A stretch of DNA of 64,000 nt, taken from the NCBI GenBank assembly GCA_009617715.1, contig VTFK01000333.1:186001-250000 (forward strand), read 5' to 3'. This document shows, one piece after another, positions 37,190-49,790 of this stretch (positions are counted from its first letter, which is position 1; the number at the start of each line of letters is the position of its first letter). The DNA comes from Plectrocnemia conspersa (lineage: Eukaryota; Arthropoda; Insecta; Trichoptera; Polycentropodidae). A program made the translations under genes and the position numbers. A model generated the notes under the pieces. The model was not told where the DNA came from. It searched no databases and saw nothing but the letters and a program-made list of their open reading frames with translations.

Positions 37190-38390
37190 TTATATAATAT
37201 TAGTTTTTTACCACTTTCTTCTTATATCCATCGTACCTGGACGTTACAGGTGTATCCGACTCATAGATCCACTATATACAACAAAAAATTCTACATTACA
37301 GAGTCACTCAATAAGTGATTCAGTTTTTATGAAAGAACCTCACATGAGGAAGAAGGGAACGATTATTAATACGCCGAGCTACAGGTGCAAAGGTGCCACC
37401 GGTTTGGGATTTTAGTATAAAACGATGATCCTTAGAATTTTTTAAGGGTTACAAATATATTTTTTACACTTAATTGTGAATTTTTGGAAGGAAGTTGCGC
37501 AAAAATTCTATTATATATATAATAAGTTAGAGCTTCTATATTCATTCACTAATTAAACAATGATGCATTGAGGTGTTCTAGTGTCCATTTTTATTTACTT
37601 TTAACAATCAGACACTCTCATCTATTATCAATCTTTGTTGGAGCAATTTGTAAGACATCTTGTAAGCCACAATCTTTATCAACGATCTCTTGTCTTTCGC
37701 CACGCTTCTTTTTCACATACAAGGTGTTGTTTGTTCGTGGAAGAATTGTAAAAAATATATTTTGTAAAAGAAATCGTGTCTTTCTACGCTAGATTTAACC
37801 GTTAATAAATAGAATCATCCACGAGACAGACAAAAAACATTAAGAACTTTCAGACCAATTAGGCAGTCATAAATCTATGGGACTTGTCAAATGTGTGGGT
37901 CCAGTACAAGATTAATTCGCTTTTAATATCATATTATTTGCTTTTTTTGGGTTCGGTTTTATTGCTGTTTTGTATGTTTTTGGGTTGTTTTATATAATTG
38001 GAGACTTGCGGTTTAATATAATTCATAATAAAGACGACATTCTTTTAAAAATATATTATATTTTTAATGCAAATATTTATAATACATCCATCATATTTTA
38101 TATCGCATCTAAGATATATCATATTATTTTTGTATAAAAAATATATAATGGCACCCACATAGTGAATTGATACGTTGATGTGTCAATTTAAAAATCTGAT
38201 ACAAACCCTTCCGCCATTAATCCTTGGCGTTTATAGCAACGAAACACAACGGGATAACTGTCAAAATAAACAGTTAAAAGACATTATCGACATTTGTCAT
38301 TTCACATGGGGGTGAAAAATGAAGGAGCTGTCAAGGTGCTCCATTCGAAGCGCCGTTATATGAAATAATCCTTATATTAAAAAAATATAT
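37190..38390. promoter_or_regulatory. Weak GC-elevated islands
   Basis: Blocks at 37230-37420, 37570-37920 and 38150-38370. Two E-boxes of CAGGTG type (near 37248 and 37384) and scattered balanced sequence. The short frames at 37182-37415 and 37568-37792 resemble no known protein. Nothing firmer can be said. Confidence 0.2.
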
Positions 38391-39119
38391 ACCAATGTTT
38401 ATGATATTAAGAATTATTTGTTATATTTCATTAATAATTTATTATGGGCAAGCTAGAGCAATTAAATGCGTAAAAGGCTTAATCGAGCGCCATGTGACTT
38501 TAAATGTTAAAATTATTATATTGCGCAGTAGTAATAATAAATTTATATTGCTATTAATCCGGTTAAAGTACAAGTAAAAAGTTTACTCACAACATTAAAC
38601 GTCTCCGGTTTAAGACGTTGCATAAAAAATACATTTGGATTTTTCTGTGACGTGATTGCTTGATAATAATTTATTGAAATTAATTTATTATCATTGCTGG
38701 CTCAATAAAGATGTGTTATATAATATAAAGTACAGCTTTTATGACTTTTATATTGCTTGAATAATTTTATTTATAAAATACTTAATAATTATTTATAGCG
38801 AAGTGTTTTATTCTAAAGTTTTACTTAATTAGGATAAATTACGTTATTGTTTTTAATTTTACATATTAAATTATTTAAAGTTTAACTCTAATAATATATT
38901 TTGCTGTTGATGATAGTTGAACTAATTAAATAAAATAAATTAATGATACAATAAGTCCTGTCCAGAGTGCCAGTGTGTTTATTTTTATGTGAGACAAAGT
39001 TATTTAGTAATAAATTATCGCTATTGTACAACTATTTATTTAGTTCTACTTCAGGAAATTATTGGATTGGATTGGATTTTGATGTTTTGTACCATTGTCT
39101 GTGTCTACATAATTCCGGT
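38391..39119. other. AT-rich spacer
   Basis: Nothing recognisable; small A/T hairpins near 38660-38692. Confidence 0.35.
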
Positions 39120-39215
39120 TGCTTTCAAGGATTGAGATGTAGAGAGAAGCGGCCGCTTTCTCGGCCATCTTCGTAATTTTTGATTACCTGAGTTTGGATA
39201 AACTCACGCTAAGTA
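39120..39215. promoter_or_regulatory. GCGGCCGC palindrome next to a Pho/YY1-type site
   Basis: AAGCGGCCGCTT at 39148-39159 is a 12-bp palindrome in an AT-rich setting. GCCATCTT (Pho/YY1-type core) follows at 39164-39171. Putative binding-site patch. Confidence 0.25.
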
Positions 39216-39799
39216 AAGTATACTTTAGTTGTTACTTTTTTTCTGTCCTTTTACTATTTTTTTCGAATACAGCAAACCTTTAGTTTTAATTTTGTTTGTT
39301 ATTTCTGAATTTTATTTATTTTATTTTAATTTTATTATGTTTATTTTTTGTTTTACACATATTTATTAATAATCTGTGTACTTTTAAATGTTCTCTTTAA
39401 TAGTTATTTTGCTATTTTTGTTTAAAAAAATCGTCGAAAAAACGCAAAATACATAAAGACATCAAAAAAATAGATTTTTTTTTTCGAAATATTTATTGAG
39501 AAAAAAGGTAATTTACTATAGATTTAATGTATAAATTCTGTTTATAAATTAGTAGTTTTTTGTCACCCAACACGATAGATTTTTCTTTTCACAATTAACA
39601 GTCCTTAGGTACAGTTTATCCTCTGACTTTCACTCCTTTATCTTCTTAGCCTTCTAGTAATCTTTAATTGAGAACGTCAAGTCTTTCTTTTTTAAACATA
39701 CAAAATAATTGTACAGTAGTATATTTATTCATTGTGTTATTTGCTTTGATAAATTATTATTTGACTATTCAAATAATATTGTATACAAAATTTTTCTCA
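39216..39799. other. AT-rich spacer
   Basis: Nothing recognisable. Confidence 0.35.
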
Positions 39800-40440
39800 A
39801 TCCGATGACTTGATAATGTATAAGTTAACCAAAGACATTGACACATCACCTCATCACAATCAACATCCAAATGAAGACACAACCTTTATCGCCCTTTATA
39901 CCCGCCCAACAATAAACCATCCCAGCGGTATATTTGTGTACCAATCGATCAAACGTGGGAACCCTTACTAACGGGACGCCCACATCGCTCGGCGAATTTC
40001 TTCCATTTTCCCTTATACGTGTAATGTCCTCATGTGCTTAATGCCACCTGAGACACATTTGGCCGCCATTAAACGACTTCGAATTTATTTATTTCTCATC
40101 CCGCTGCCGCAGAATGCAGAAAGGATCGCGGTTTAAGCGTAAAGTGTGCAAGTCGATTTGTCGCCCGGGACGTTTACTAATTGGCCTGCTGATAGCCGCT
40201 ACACACTCGTGAACTGGCTACAAGTGTACGTCTTAAATTATCTTGAACTCTGGCCCTCGGAAAGTATGTGGTATGTACAGAGTAGGTTGGTATAAAAAGT
40301 CGAATTAATCGGGGACCAAGGTGCCGGGGTGCTTAAGTTAAAATATAGTTGCGAGTTTATGTACGAATAAGTTGAGATGATATTTTTTTTGTTACAAATC
40401 GGAACATTATGACTTGTCAGGTTTTCCCTATGCGTCATGA
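39800..40440. promoter_or_regulatory. GC-elevated non-coding island
   Basis: About 600 bp of more balanced sequence containing CCCGGGAC at about 40165, GGCCGCCATTAAA near 40060 and several TAATT cores. The 66-codon minus frame at 40238-40438 has no recognisable similarity. Candidate enhancer. Confidence 0.27.
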
Positions 40441-40859
40441 TGGCCCTTACTCAAATATAGAAAATCATTATTAAGGTATATATAACAATACTATGAACAA
40501 GAACCAATGAATATATATTTAAAAAAAAAATATTTGAGTGTTTTGCACTCTTGTTTAATAAAAAAAAAATTTTACTCAAATGTCTTATAAAATAGTTTAT
40601 TGAAAAAATATTTAATTATTTTATAAGATATGTCACTAGCTAAATTTTATTTTAATATAATACGTAACAATGCATTTTTTCATATTTATTTGTATAATAC
40701 ACATTTCAATGTTATATTTCATTCTTTATATAAAGCGACACTTTATGAAAGAAACATAACATCTGAATCAGACACTCTTTAACTTAAACTTATAAAAAAC
40801 GAAGTTCACAACACAAACAAAAGTATTTTTTTAATATACCATAAAAAAGTATATTTCTA
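40441..40859. other. AT-rich spacer
   Basis: Small GAGTG/CACTC stem near 40536-40551; otherwise nothing. Confidence 0.35.
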
Positions 40860-41660
40860 AAGGGTTATTCTATTTTTGTTGTTACGCGCATTTATTTCAA
40901 CGTGCACACAATGCAAACACAAAAACATTTTTATAACGTTACAAATGATGTTAAATATCTAAACCGAATCTCGAGTAGCGATTGGGTGAATAGAGGGTAG
41001 ATTCTCATTAACAAAGAAGGGGTTGTGAAGAGATTTATAGCGATGTAACATTTTGTTATATTCTATTCATTAATCGCGAACCGAGTTTCTCAAACTTGAA
41101 CCGCATTAACCGATAAAAATATTGTGTTGAGCTTTTGTGCTTTCGTCGTTTAATTAAGATACGTTAGAAAAAAAAACAGGCTATATCGTAAATTAGATCG
41201 TTTTGTGGGTAAAAACCGCATCATTAACTTGTCTCGGCGATTTCTTTATTGTGACGTTTCGACAATTGATCGATTTTTTACTCGACACCCATTCGAAGAA
41301 ATTCTCTAGGGTGTATCAATCGTATCCATCTTTAGGAAAGTTGTGCCGATTAATCTACAGGACCCGCATTTATTTGTGAACTGCTTTTTTTATTAGGAAC
41401 TATTTATAAACTCGTATACATATATTTTTGAAATATTTATCTTTGGCATATATTTTAAGTCTAAGTTCTTTTCAACGGTTAAAATAAAGCCGTCTTCTTG
41501 TTTTTATATCTGACCCATCCCATTCAAGATACGTTATATTTTTTCATTCTAAAAGTTGTTTTGTCGGGGCAAAACACTTATCTTGTATCTTTCGGAAAGA
41601 AATCGCTTGTGACGTGTGCCCATACAGTGCTCAGATTAAAATATGCCGCCATTGAGGAAT
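40860..41660. promoter_or_regulatory. GC-elevated non-coding island
   Basis: Mixed-composition block with TTAATCGCG-, AACCGCATTAACCG- and GCCGCCATTG-type motifs. No open frame of note. Candidate regulatory element. Confidence 0.23.
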
Positions 41661-43448
41661 GAGGAAATTCTTTATAAAATATATAATATGTATATATTAT
41701 AAACAGTGGGATGATAACCCAAATAGCTGAGTTATAGAATGTTTTTAATATTTTCGTATATAATACGACTTTTGAATCTCAATTAAATTTACATTGTGAA
41801 AAAAAAGCATTTAAACCTAAAATATAGAATTGATGGACGTATTGTTACAGATACATTAAGAAACATTAAATCATATGTGTTATATTTTAATACACCCATC
41901 ACAAAATATAGTAGGTGAAAATATTAACGTTATAGTTTCAAAGTTGTAAAACTTTATTTTAATATTTATTTTTTATATAATATTATAAATATTAGCACTG
42001 TACAAACATATTTTTGATTTGTTATTTCATATATAGAAAAATACGACGTTGGTAACATAGATTCTAAATCTAGGAATAGTTTAGAGCACAAGATCTTGTT
42101 TCTTGAATATTGTCACATTTTTTGTTAAAAATCATTATTTATTAAAAAATTATCCTTTCATTAAGTCGGTTGATATATAATTTTTTAAAGGTTTATTTCT
42201 AAATATAATAGATAAAAATTATAATTTTTAGTAAAAAAACATTTTCATTATTTTAGTAATAAACTAATTGCAGTGTTTTTTTATTGTTAGTATATATTTT
42301 GATTTATTACAGTTACTTTTATATTTTTTGTACTGTAAATAATAATAAAATAATAAATAAATATTATCATATTGTTGTAAACAAAATATCTTATTGTTTT
42401 TGAAGAGATTTCTAGAAAATATAAATTATGCAAATTGTAAATTAGGAAAAACTATTATTATTTAAAAATATATAATTTTTATTTTATTTTCATATATCAT
42501 ATATATTATTATCTTTTGCTTCAGTATTTTTATTTTTTGTTTTGACAAAATTAAAATTTTTTTCATTTTTAAACTCTGTATAATACATTTATTCGTTATT
42601 ATTATATTTTTAAGCTCGAAACTAATATTTAATAATAAGTGTTCATTAAATAATTTAAAAAATAATAATAATAAAAATCGAAAGTAAAAATTAAACGTAA
42701 ATAATAAATATATATAATATTATGATGTATAGTTTTACTAATGGCATCATTTTAGTTCTAACTTAAAATAAATACATAAATAAGAAAAAAATACGAAACT
42801 TAATTGTCATTTTCATATAATTATATTGCTTAATATAAAATTTATATTCATAAAAATATAAAATTATAATAATATTTTGTCATTATTTAAAGTTTAATTT
42901 TGATAATAGTATATATTTATTTCGTTAGAATCAGGATTTTTCTCCTTAGGTTATAGTTATGTATTTATCAAATATTGTAAATAGAATATAAAAATACTAG
43001 TTTAGTATTTATACTTATAGTTTCATTAGCTTAAAATAATTATTTGATAATAAATGGTATAGAAATATGCTGTTATAATTTTAAAGTAAATATAATCTTT
43101 ATTTAAAATAAAAAGGTTATTAATACATTATCATGCATTGTATATTTTATAAATATTTTAGGAATTTGTTATTTATTATACACTGTTTTAATTTTATATT
43201 TTAATGTTTCGTTACATTAAAATATGTTAATAGTACTAAAATTAATGATTTTTTAATTTAATAATTGTTTTTTATAAATTTATAATGTAAAAATGTAAAA
43301 TTATTTAATTTCTGTTGAACATCTACAATTACAATTTTTTATTAAAATAATCATTACGTGAAAATGGCAAAATTCTTGCAAAATATTTTTTTGTAGTGAA
43401 ACATTATTTTTATATTTTATTAGTAGATACAGTTTTTTTGTTATTATA
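41661..43448. other. AT-rich spacer
   Basis: Among the most AT-rich parts of the window. Nothing recognisable. Confidence 0.35.
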
Positions 43449-43450
43449 TA

Positions 43451-44651
43451 CAGGCTTGGCCATAATAATGAAACACTGCAATAAATGTGTAAATATAAAT
43501 AAAAAACCGACTAAGGTTGCTTAGAGTGTTTATTTTATTTTTATTTTTAATATTTAATAGACCTACTTTTAGTTATAATTAAAGATGCAACCCTTTTTGG
43601 CATATTATCAATTAATAACTGGTGCGTGGACGGAGAAAAGTTTCTCCATTCCATCTTAAATTTTTCTCGCAGCTTAATTTTGGGTTTGCAATTGTGTTGG
43701 GCAACCTTTTCTTTTAATTTTACTCATATATACTCTATAGGGTTTAAATCTGGTGACTATCAAACCCTTTGACGCAAACCAACTTCTGCTTTTTAGCGAA
43801 GTATGGTATGAAACATTTTTTTACTGGAATCGAATGGTAGCGTGGTATGTGGTTGTAAATATTTTCCAGTTGGAATTCATTAAAATATAAATGTCACTAT
43901 GCTTACTACCCTCGTAAGTGTAAAGGTTTTCAGATATCAAATTTCGGTGTTTTCGGACCCATTTTAACCATCGAGTTTTATTTATTTTTGAAAGCCACGC
44001 TTTCTGTCGTGCTTTACAACCTCTGAGTTCCACATTGTTGATCTTTCTTTTAACCGTCCGCGAAAATTGTACGGCCCTCCGCTTGTAGAGACTTCAGCAG
44101 TCAGCTTTGAAGATATTTTTCGACGATTTTTAATGGAGTCGCGAACCAACATTCGATACTCCTGGGCAGTTGTCTCTCTTTTTCTTTCAGTTCTTGGCTT
44201 TGATTTTTTTTAAGTCTCAAAGCATTATGATCAGCGTGTTGTGAACAATTAATGTAAAAAAACTAATTTTTGGTATATTCAGTAAATAATGTGCAATATA
44301 CGAATTCAATAAAATTTTATTCGCTCTTTTAGCTTCACTAAATTTGCGTTCTTTAGGATTTTTTTAATGTTTATATAATATTCAAAATAAATTATTAAAT
44401 AAAAAAAATTATAACGATAAAGAAATACCGAAATTAGACAATTTAACATAATGGTCACTTAAGCGAAACTGGACAATTTAACCTGCGATATTTTTTTAAA
44501 ACTCAAGTGAGCAATTAAAAACGACAAATTCCTTTGTATGGTTCTTAGAATTACCGTTAAAACTAGCTGCTAAAATATTTCGGTCAGATTATGCACTTGT
44601 AAAGAGTAACACACTATTTTAAGGGGTGCACCAATATTATGGCCAAGGCTG
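43451..44651 (-). mobile_element. Degenerate full-length Tc1-type transposon
   Basis: 1201 bp flanked by TA on both sides. The terminal inverted repeats CAGGCTTGGCCATAATAATG (left) and CAGCCTTGGCCATAATATTG (right, complement) match at 18 of 20 positions. The minus strand carries a broken transposase. N-terminal helix-turn-helix pieces read SIKNRRKISSKLTAEVS and SRTVKRKINNVELRG, followed by KARQKAWLSKINKTR. Near the C-terminus is SPDLNPIEYI, containing the Tc1 catalytic-region PDLNPIE motif, then LLIDNMPKRV. Frameshifts and stops separate these pieces, and the middle DDE-containing part is scrambled. It is an inactive copy. Confidence 0.93.
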
Positions 44652-44653
44652 TA

Positions 44654-44859
44654 TGTTATCTAATATTTTTTTTTATAATAAATCTGACCTTTATGACTTG
44701 TCAGGTTTTCATAAAGAATTATTAACATTTTAAAAAATAATTAAAAATACAGTCATGGGGCACACCTCCTACAGCTCCTCATAACTATCGTCATAAACAT
44801 ACTTGTATTTGACAAAATATCTATATAACAAATAAATAAAAACTTATAAAATATATTTT
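44654..44859. other. AT-rich spacer
   Basis: Contains TATGACTTGTCAGGTTTT at 44692-44709, an 18-base exact match to 40408-40425; otherwise nothing. Confidence 0.4.
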
Positions 44860-45420
44860 TATAGTTCATAAGGGCGTTGATTGCTTGATTAGCCCAAGGC
44901 ATAGATGCTCACCATACCATTGAGCATAGGCACACTTTAATTATTTTTTATTTGTACTATATGCTTAGAGAATCATACACATAAGGCGCCACCTCATTTA
45001 CATAGAATCATATAATTCACACTATACTATGCAGTAATGAGCCAGAATACTATTCAATGGTTTTGGGACGCTGTATTGAATCGGTCACGGCTCGTTTGGT
45101 CTACATCCCAATCTGGGTTGGCCCCGGGGTGCTTACCACCCCATCCGTCGTTGCATAGTTAGGCCTCCTAATATATTACGAAAGATCGGGCCGACACCAA
45201 TGCGCCATATATCCCGTTGTAATTAGCCCGCCGGCGACGGATTTCGTGAATTATTGAAGGGCGATTTATTGTTGCATTATTTTATGGACCTCTTTAAAAC
45301 ACAAAATGGATACCGATTGCCCCGGGTAGTTGCTCATTAACATTGTTTACCGGTGTAGTACTTGAACGGGACGCAGCTACTCCATATTGTTTCAGAAAAG
45401 GTATGCTTATTAGTAGTAAT
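44860..45420. promoter_or_regulatory. GC-elevated island with hairpin
   Basis: One of the GC-richest non-coding blocks, peaking at 45070-45350. It contains GGGGTG/CACCCC (45126-45131 and 45137-45142) around CTTAC, CCCCGGGG and CCCCGGG at about 45316. No useful frame on either strand. Candidate regulatory element. Confidence 0.3.
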
Positions 45421-46069
45421 GATTATAATTAATATTTAATGGCTGAGACGAAGGTACTTTATAACATTGTATTAGCTTTTATTTCTATTTTATTTGTGAT
45501 TTTTTTATAGCAAGCCTAAACACAATTGTCTTTAAATCTATATGAACTTAAGAGTTTTATGTTCATTTAGATTTAAAGATTTGTATTAATTTAGTTAAGG
45601 TTTTTTAGTTAAATATATTTTAATTAAAAAAAGCTTTGACAAAATGTAAGTCTGATGATAATATTGTATATAAATTATTTAAAGATATATATTAAAATGA
45701 AAACTTACATAGCATTAAAATTGATTAATGCTATTTATTGATTAATGCTATTTGTTAAAAAAGTATGCAATTTTTAGATAAAAATATTTGCAGTCATTAT
45801 TGTTTATTTATAAATAATGATTTAAATTGTTTTAATCATTGTTTGTTATTGCCTGTGTTAATTTTTAACTTGTAAAATTACGATATTTAAGTAATATAAA
45901 TATTAAATATTTTTATTATTCATTTTCTTAATCAGATAAAATTATGCGCCTTAAAAGCGTGCTTTATATTAATATCTTTAATAACATATTCTATACATAT
46001 AAATCAAATATCTTTTAATATATTTTATGATGTAATATTAAATAACTGCAATATAACACGTTTTATGTA
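45421..46069. other. AT-rich spacer with short tandem repeat
   Basis: TTGATTAATGCTATTT is present twice in tandem near 45721-45755. Otherwise nothing. Confidence 0.4.
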
Positions 46070-46960
46070 CCAAACCCGTCTTTTTTATATGCACGATTTT
46101 TTACATACATTTACATACATGTAAAATAAATCAAGCGTTAAACGGCGCGATTTAGTCACGAGTCATCGAAAACCTCCCCGAGGTTTTTAACCCTTTGTTC
46201 CAAGAAAGAACCCACCCTAATGTTTTCATATATTGCCTTTATTGACAACTTCTCGCCGTCGGCTGTGAAACAACAGCCCTTAACTGGCGATAAATAAAAT
46301 TAAATTGGACACAAAGATAGGTTTTGAACATTATAATTATTACATAATAAATATCGCGACTCGAAACATTCTCCATAATGAAGGTTTTATTTTAATCAGA
46401 ATCTAATGATATCATTAAGATCAAAATGTTTTAATTTCAAATAAAAAATGTGGTATACATATTTTAAGGTTTCTTTCTTAGCGCGTTGCTGTCTATCAAC
46501 TCAATAATATGGCTCTTATGAATATATTAAAAAGTTAGTATTTAGCAATAAATTAAAGTTTATTATTATTTATTATATATTTTTAAGGCCCAATTTTTCA
46601 ATTTTCAACATAGTAGGATTCGATTCGTTCCGCACAATAAGTGAAATATTCAAATTAAGCTAAGTCCTGTAGCCTCGGGGTGCCGAGGCCACCTCAAAGC
46701 CAAACGAAACAATTTTCACCTATCATTAAGCTCTAGAATACTGAAGATGTTATCCGGTAAACTTGATATATGTTCACAAATTTCGGACCGATCTAAATTT
46801 TTCTACCGGCACGGGTGAGTTAAAAAAATTGTTATATATTCCGTGAAATATGCGGTCGTGCCCCATTTGTAAATGAGTCCTTGGGGATACGTTTTATGGT
46901 GTAATTATGCATATTTTCAATGATTTATATGAATTTTAACTAGTACGCGTGTGATGGAAC
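46070..46960. promoter_or_regulatory. GC-elevated islands with a 7-bp hairpin
   Basis: Two peaks (46130-46300 and 46600-46900). GCCTCGG at 46672-46678 and CCGAGGC at 46683-46689 form a tight hairpin. GGCACGG|GTGAGT at about 46808-46820 resembles a splice donor, but no open frame precedes it. Enhancer or non-coding exon by inference. Confidence 0.25.
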
Positions 46961-48334
46961 GTCTCTAGATAACTATAGAAGGTTAAAATGAACAACAATA
47001 GGTTCGAAGTATTTAGATTAAAAATCAATCATTTAAAAATGTTGAAGTGAATATCTACACACATTTAACCTCTCAATTCTTAGGTGAATACATTATTGTT
47101 TGTGTTTTTAACAATAAAAATGATATTGTCAATGTCAAAATATTTAAATAAGTACTAGATGATGTACCCTGAAAAATTAGTAAATAAAAAAAGCAGATTA
47201 GTAAATATAAAAGTGCACATAAAATTAAAATGCTTATGATCACTAAAATTTTAATTAAATAAAATATTTTTGTATAAAATAAATGTACATATATTATCAG
47301 TAGAGTTGAGCTTTATAGATATTTTAAAGCAAAATTAAATTTTACTAGCGCCTATATATTACTAAAAATATACATCTATCGATAAAAATATTTTACTAAG
47401 TAAATTTTAAATCATCTAAACACTATAATTAAACGCTCCTACATAAATATTTTTACTACATTCATATCGTTTATTACTGTCTTGAATAAGGAGGTAAATT
47501 CTTTGTCCAAGATATTCCTATTACTTGTATCTTATCTGGGTTATTTCTATGAATACGTTTATATTTTGACTTCATAAAAATATACAAAAAACACATAGCA
47601 CCTTACCATTTTCATTCTTAAAAGTAAGTGCATAATATGTGTGCGATTATTGTACAGGCTTTCTCGATCCAGAATTTAATATCAAGCGTGTTGTCTCATT
47701 CTTCGCCAAGAGCTAGGATTTTTAACCTAGATTTTTATCGTTCTTGTTAGTAACCTTGTACCTTGAAATCTTCGAAATAATTTTCTCTTTATTGTCATTA
47801 TGTATGTAATCTAATGAAATTACAGACACACATCCTTACTGTTATTTCAACTAACTAAGAACTTAAATAAAGACAATAGCTCCCTTGCTATTTTTATTAA
47901 ATATGTAATTTAATAAAACTACAAACATTTTTCAGTATACTCAGCTTCTTATCTTGCGAGTTTCTTTTACGTTTTATAACGGTAAAATGTTTTTTTTACG
48001 AATATTGTTTTTATTGGAATAGAATAACTTATTATATTTGCATTATTTTAACAACTGCAATTCTTGGAAATAAATCTGACTTTCTAATTTAAATAAAAAA
48101 TAAGTTGTCACTCATTAAATGGGCTAGGAACAAAGACTTAAAGAATTAATTTAATCTACAGCCATAAAATATATTAAATTTATCAGAAGCAGTTTTCCAA
48201 AACAATAATTTTTCTTAAGAAATGGTTTCAAACTATCATATAAAGTATTATTTTTCACAACCTTAATGCAGATTTAATAAGCTGTTTTTTTTGTGTATTG
48301 CTTACATAAAATATCTTATAACATAAAATGTATG
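46961..48334. other. AT-rich spacer
   Basis: Nothing recognisable. Confidence 0.35.
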
Positions 48335-48853
48335 TTAACCCTTTGAGTAGTGAGTATTTAAACACATTTGTTTATTTGTTAGTAAATATCTGGGAGTAAG
48401 TTAATTTTCCGTTATTATTTATTTATTATTATTTATTTATTATTATTTATGTTGCATTTATGTTAAATTATAGAAAAAAAAATTGTTTCTTAACGTATAA
48501 TTGCATTGATTTACTTAACTATTTTTTTTATTATTGTGTTTTAATAATTTATTTTAACATTTTTCTAATATTAAATTTTGTTAATTTGTTTTACATATTT
48601 TTTGTGGATTTTTTTAAAATCATTTCAGAGGTTTGCAATATTTTTTTATGAAATTGATATAACATTTAAGTAATTTTTAATTTAATGGTATTATTTTCTA
48701 TAAAAATTAAATTAAAAAAATATTTTATAAATATAATATTTTTTATTTAATATTTATATAGTTATATATGTAAATATTTGACTATCTGAAGTAGCTCAAA
48801 ACAGTAAAAGATCGACCGCCGTACATGTACGGCGATACCGCTCAAATGGTTAA
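48335..48853. mobile_element. piggyBac-like non-autonomous element
   Basis: Element 48339-48849 (511 bp) lies between TTAA copies at 48335-48338 and 48850-48853. The ends CCCTTTGAGTAG (left) and CCATTTGAGCGG (right, complement) agree at 9 of 12 positions. Just inside the right end lies an exact 18-bp palindrome CGCCGTACATGTACGGCG at 48817-48834. The interior is AT-rich; its one open frame (48460-48651) is Phe/Tyr/Ile-rich and looks fortuitous. Confidence 0.62.
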
Positions 48854-49125
48854 CTACCATTTTAATTTTTATATAAAGAAAATATTATTTAGCATTTTTT
48901 TTTATATAATATCAATAATAATAATAATTGGTATAAGTGTAATTAGCGATTTCTATATATTTATATTTACAATCAATATTCTATAATTTTCTTATATATT
49001 TTTTAATTTTACGGATAATTTTCGTGATAATTAATACAAATTCAGTCATAGATAATATTAAAAATAGGTATCTAATAATAAGCTACTTTCGCTCATAAAG
49101 AAAACATATATGTATTAATTAAAAT
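48854..49125. other. AT-rich spacer
   Basis: Nothing recognisable. Confidence 0.35.
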
Positions 49126-49430
49126 AATTTATTTATTTATTTATTTATTTATTTAGCTTAATAGCTAATATTTACATCAAACAACTTTAAGTATATAAAC
49201 AAATATAAAAATTATATAAAAAAAATACACAACAGAAAATAAAAATATACTCTAATAAGACTTAATATTATAATTTATTTATTTCTATATGTACGAAGGT
49301 GTTTTTTAATTCCATTCAGGAAACCCGTTATATTTTTGCTTTTTCGGATTATTCTTGGAACACTATTATACAAATCAAAACTTCCGTACATAGCTCCCCT
49401 AGCCGTACTCGTTTTCTTATACTTATCTAT
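49126..49430 (-). mobile_element. 3' end of a non-LTR retrotransposon with TAAA-repeat tail
   Basis: On the minus strand an RT C-terminal tail is readable: TARGAMYGSFDLYNSVPRII, then KSKNITGFLNGIKKHLRTYR and a stop near 49276. The pattern Y-G-----YN-LP--I--------F----K--L is common at the end of Jockey/CR1-type ORF2. A roughly 120-base 3' UTR follows and ends in a (TAAA)n tail (plus strand 49126-49155). 5'-truncated at about 49430. Confidence 0.72.
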
Positions 49431-49549
49431 CTTTAAATTTTCTCTATATTACTATAAAATATAGTAAAGTAATTTATCATAAGAGCTTTCAAATGTTACC
49501 ATGTCTCACGTTTATTTATATTTATTTAACGAATCTTTTCTTACATTGA
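49431..49549. other. AT-rich spacer
   Basis: Nothing recognisable. Confidence 0.3.
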
Positions 49550-49790
49550 CTATTACATCATCATAACATTCCTCTGACAAAATCATTCTTAATAATCATC
49601 AAGCTACATTCGCATAATCGTCGCCGGGGCGAATTGAGTTGTCACGCGCATGCGTGTGATTAATAGTGAATATTTTCTCAAACGACTTTCATTTCTCTAT
49701 CCTTCGTACCTTATCTCTTACTCGCGTCCCCAGTCGTTATCTCTACAAAGCACCACGATTTTATAAATAATGATGATTCTTGAGCGAACA
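49550..49790. promoter_or_regulatory. GC-elevated island with NRF1/Ewg-like site
   Basis: CGCGCATGCGTG at about 49646-49657 differs at one position from the NRF1/Ewg consensus YGCGCAYGCGCR. The flanks contain CGCCGGGGCG. NRF1-type sites are typical of promoters; no adjacent gene start is identified. Confidence 0.3.

Noticed and set aside
46186..46200. TTAACCCTTTGTTCC as a piggyBac end
   Set aside because: No matching opposite end with TTAA within a reasonable distance.
46990..47010. GGTTCGAAG as a tRNA B box
   Set aside because: Flanks cannot form acceptor or anticodon stems.
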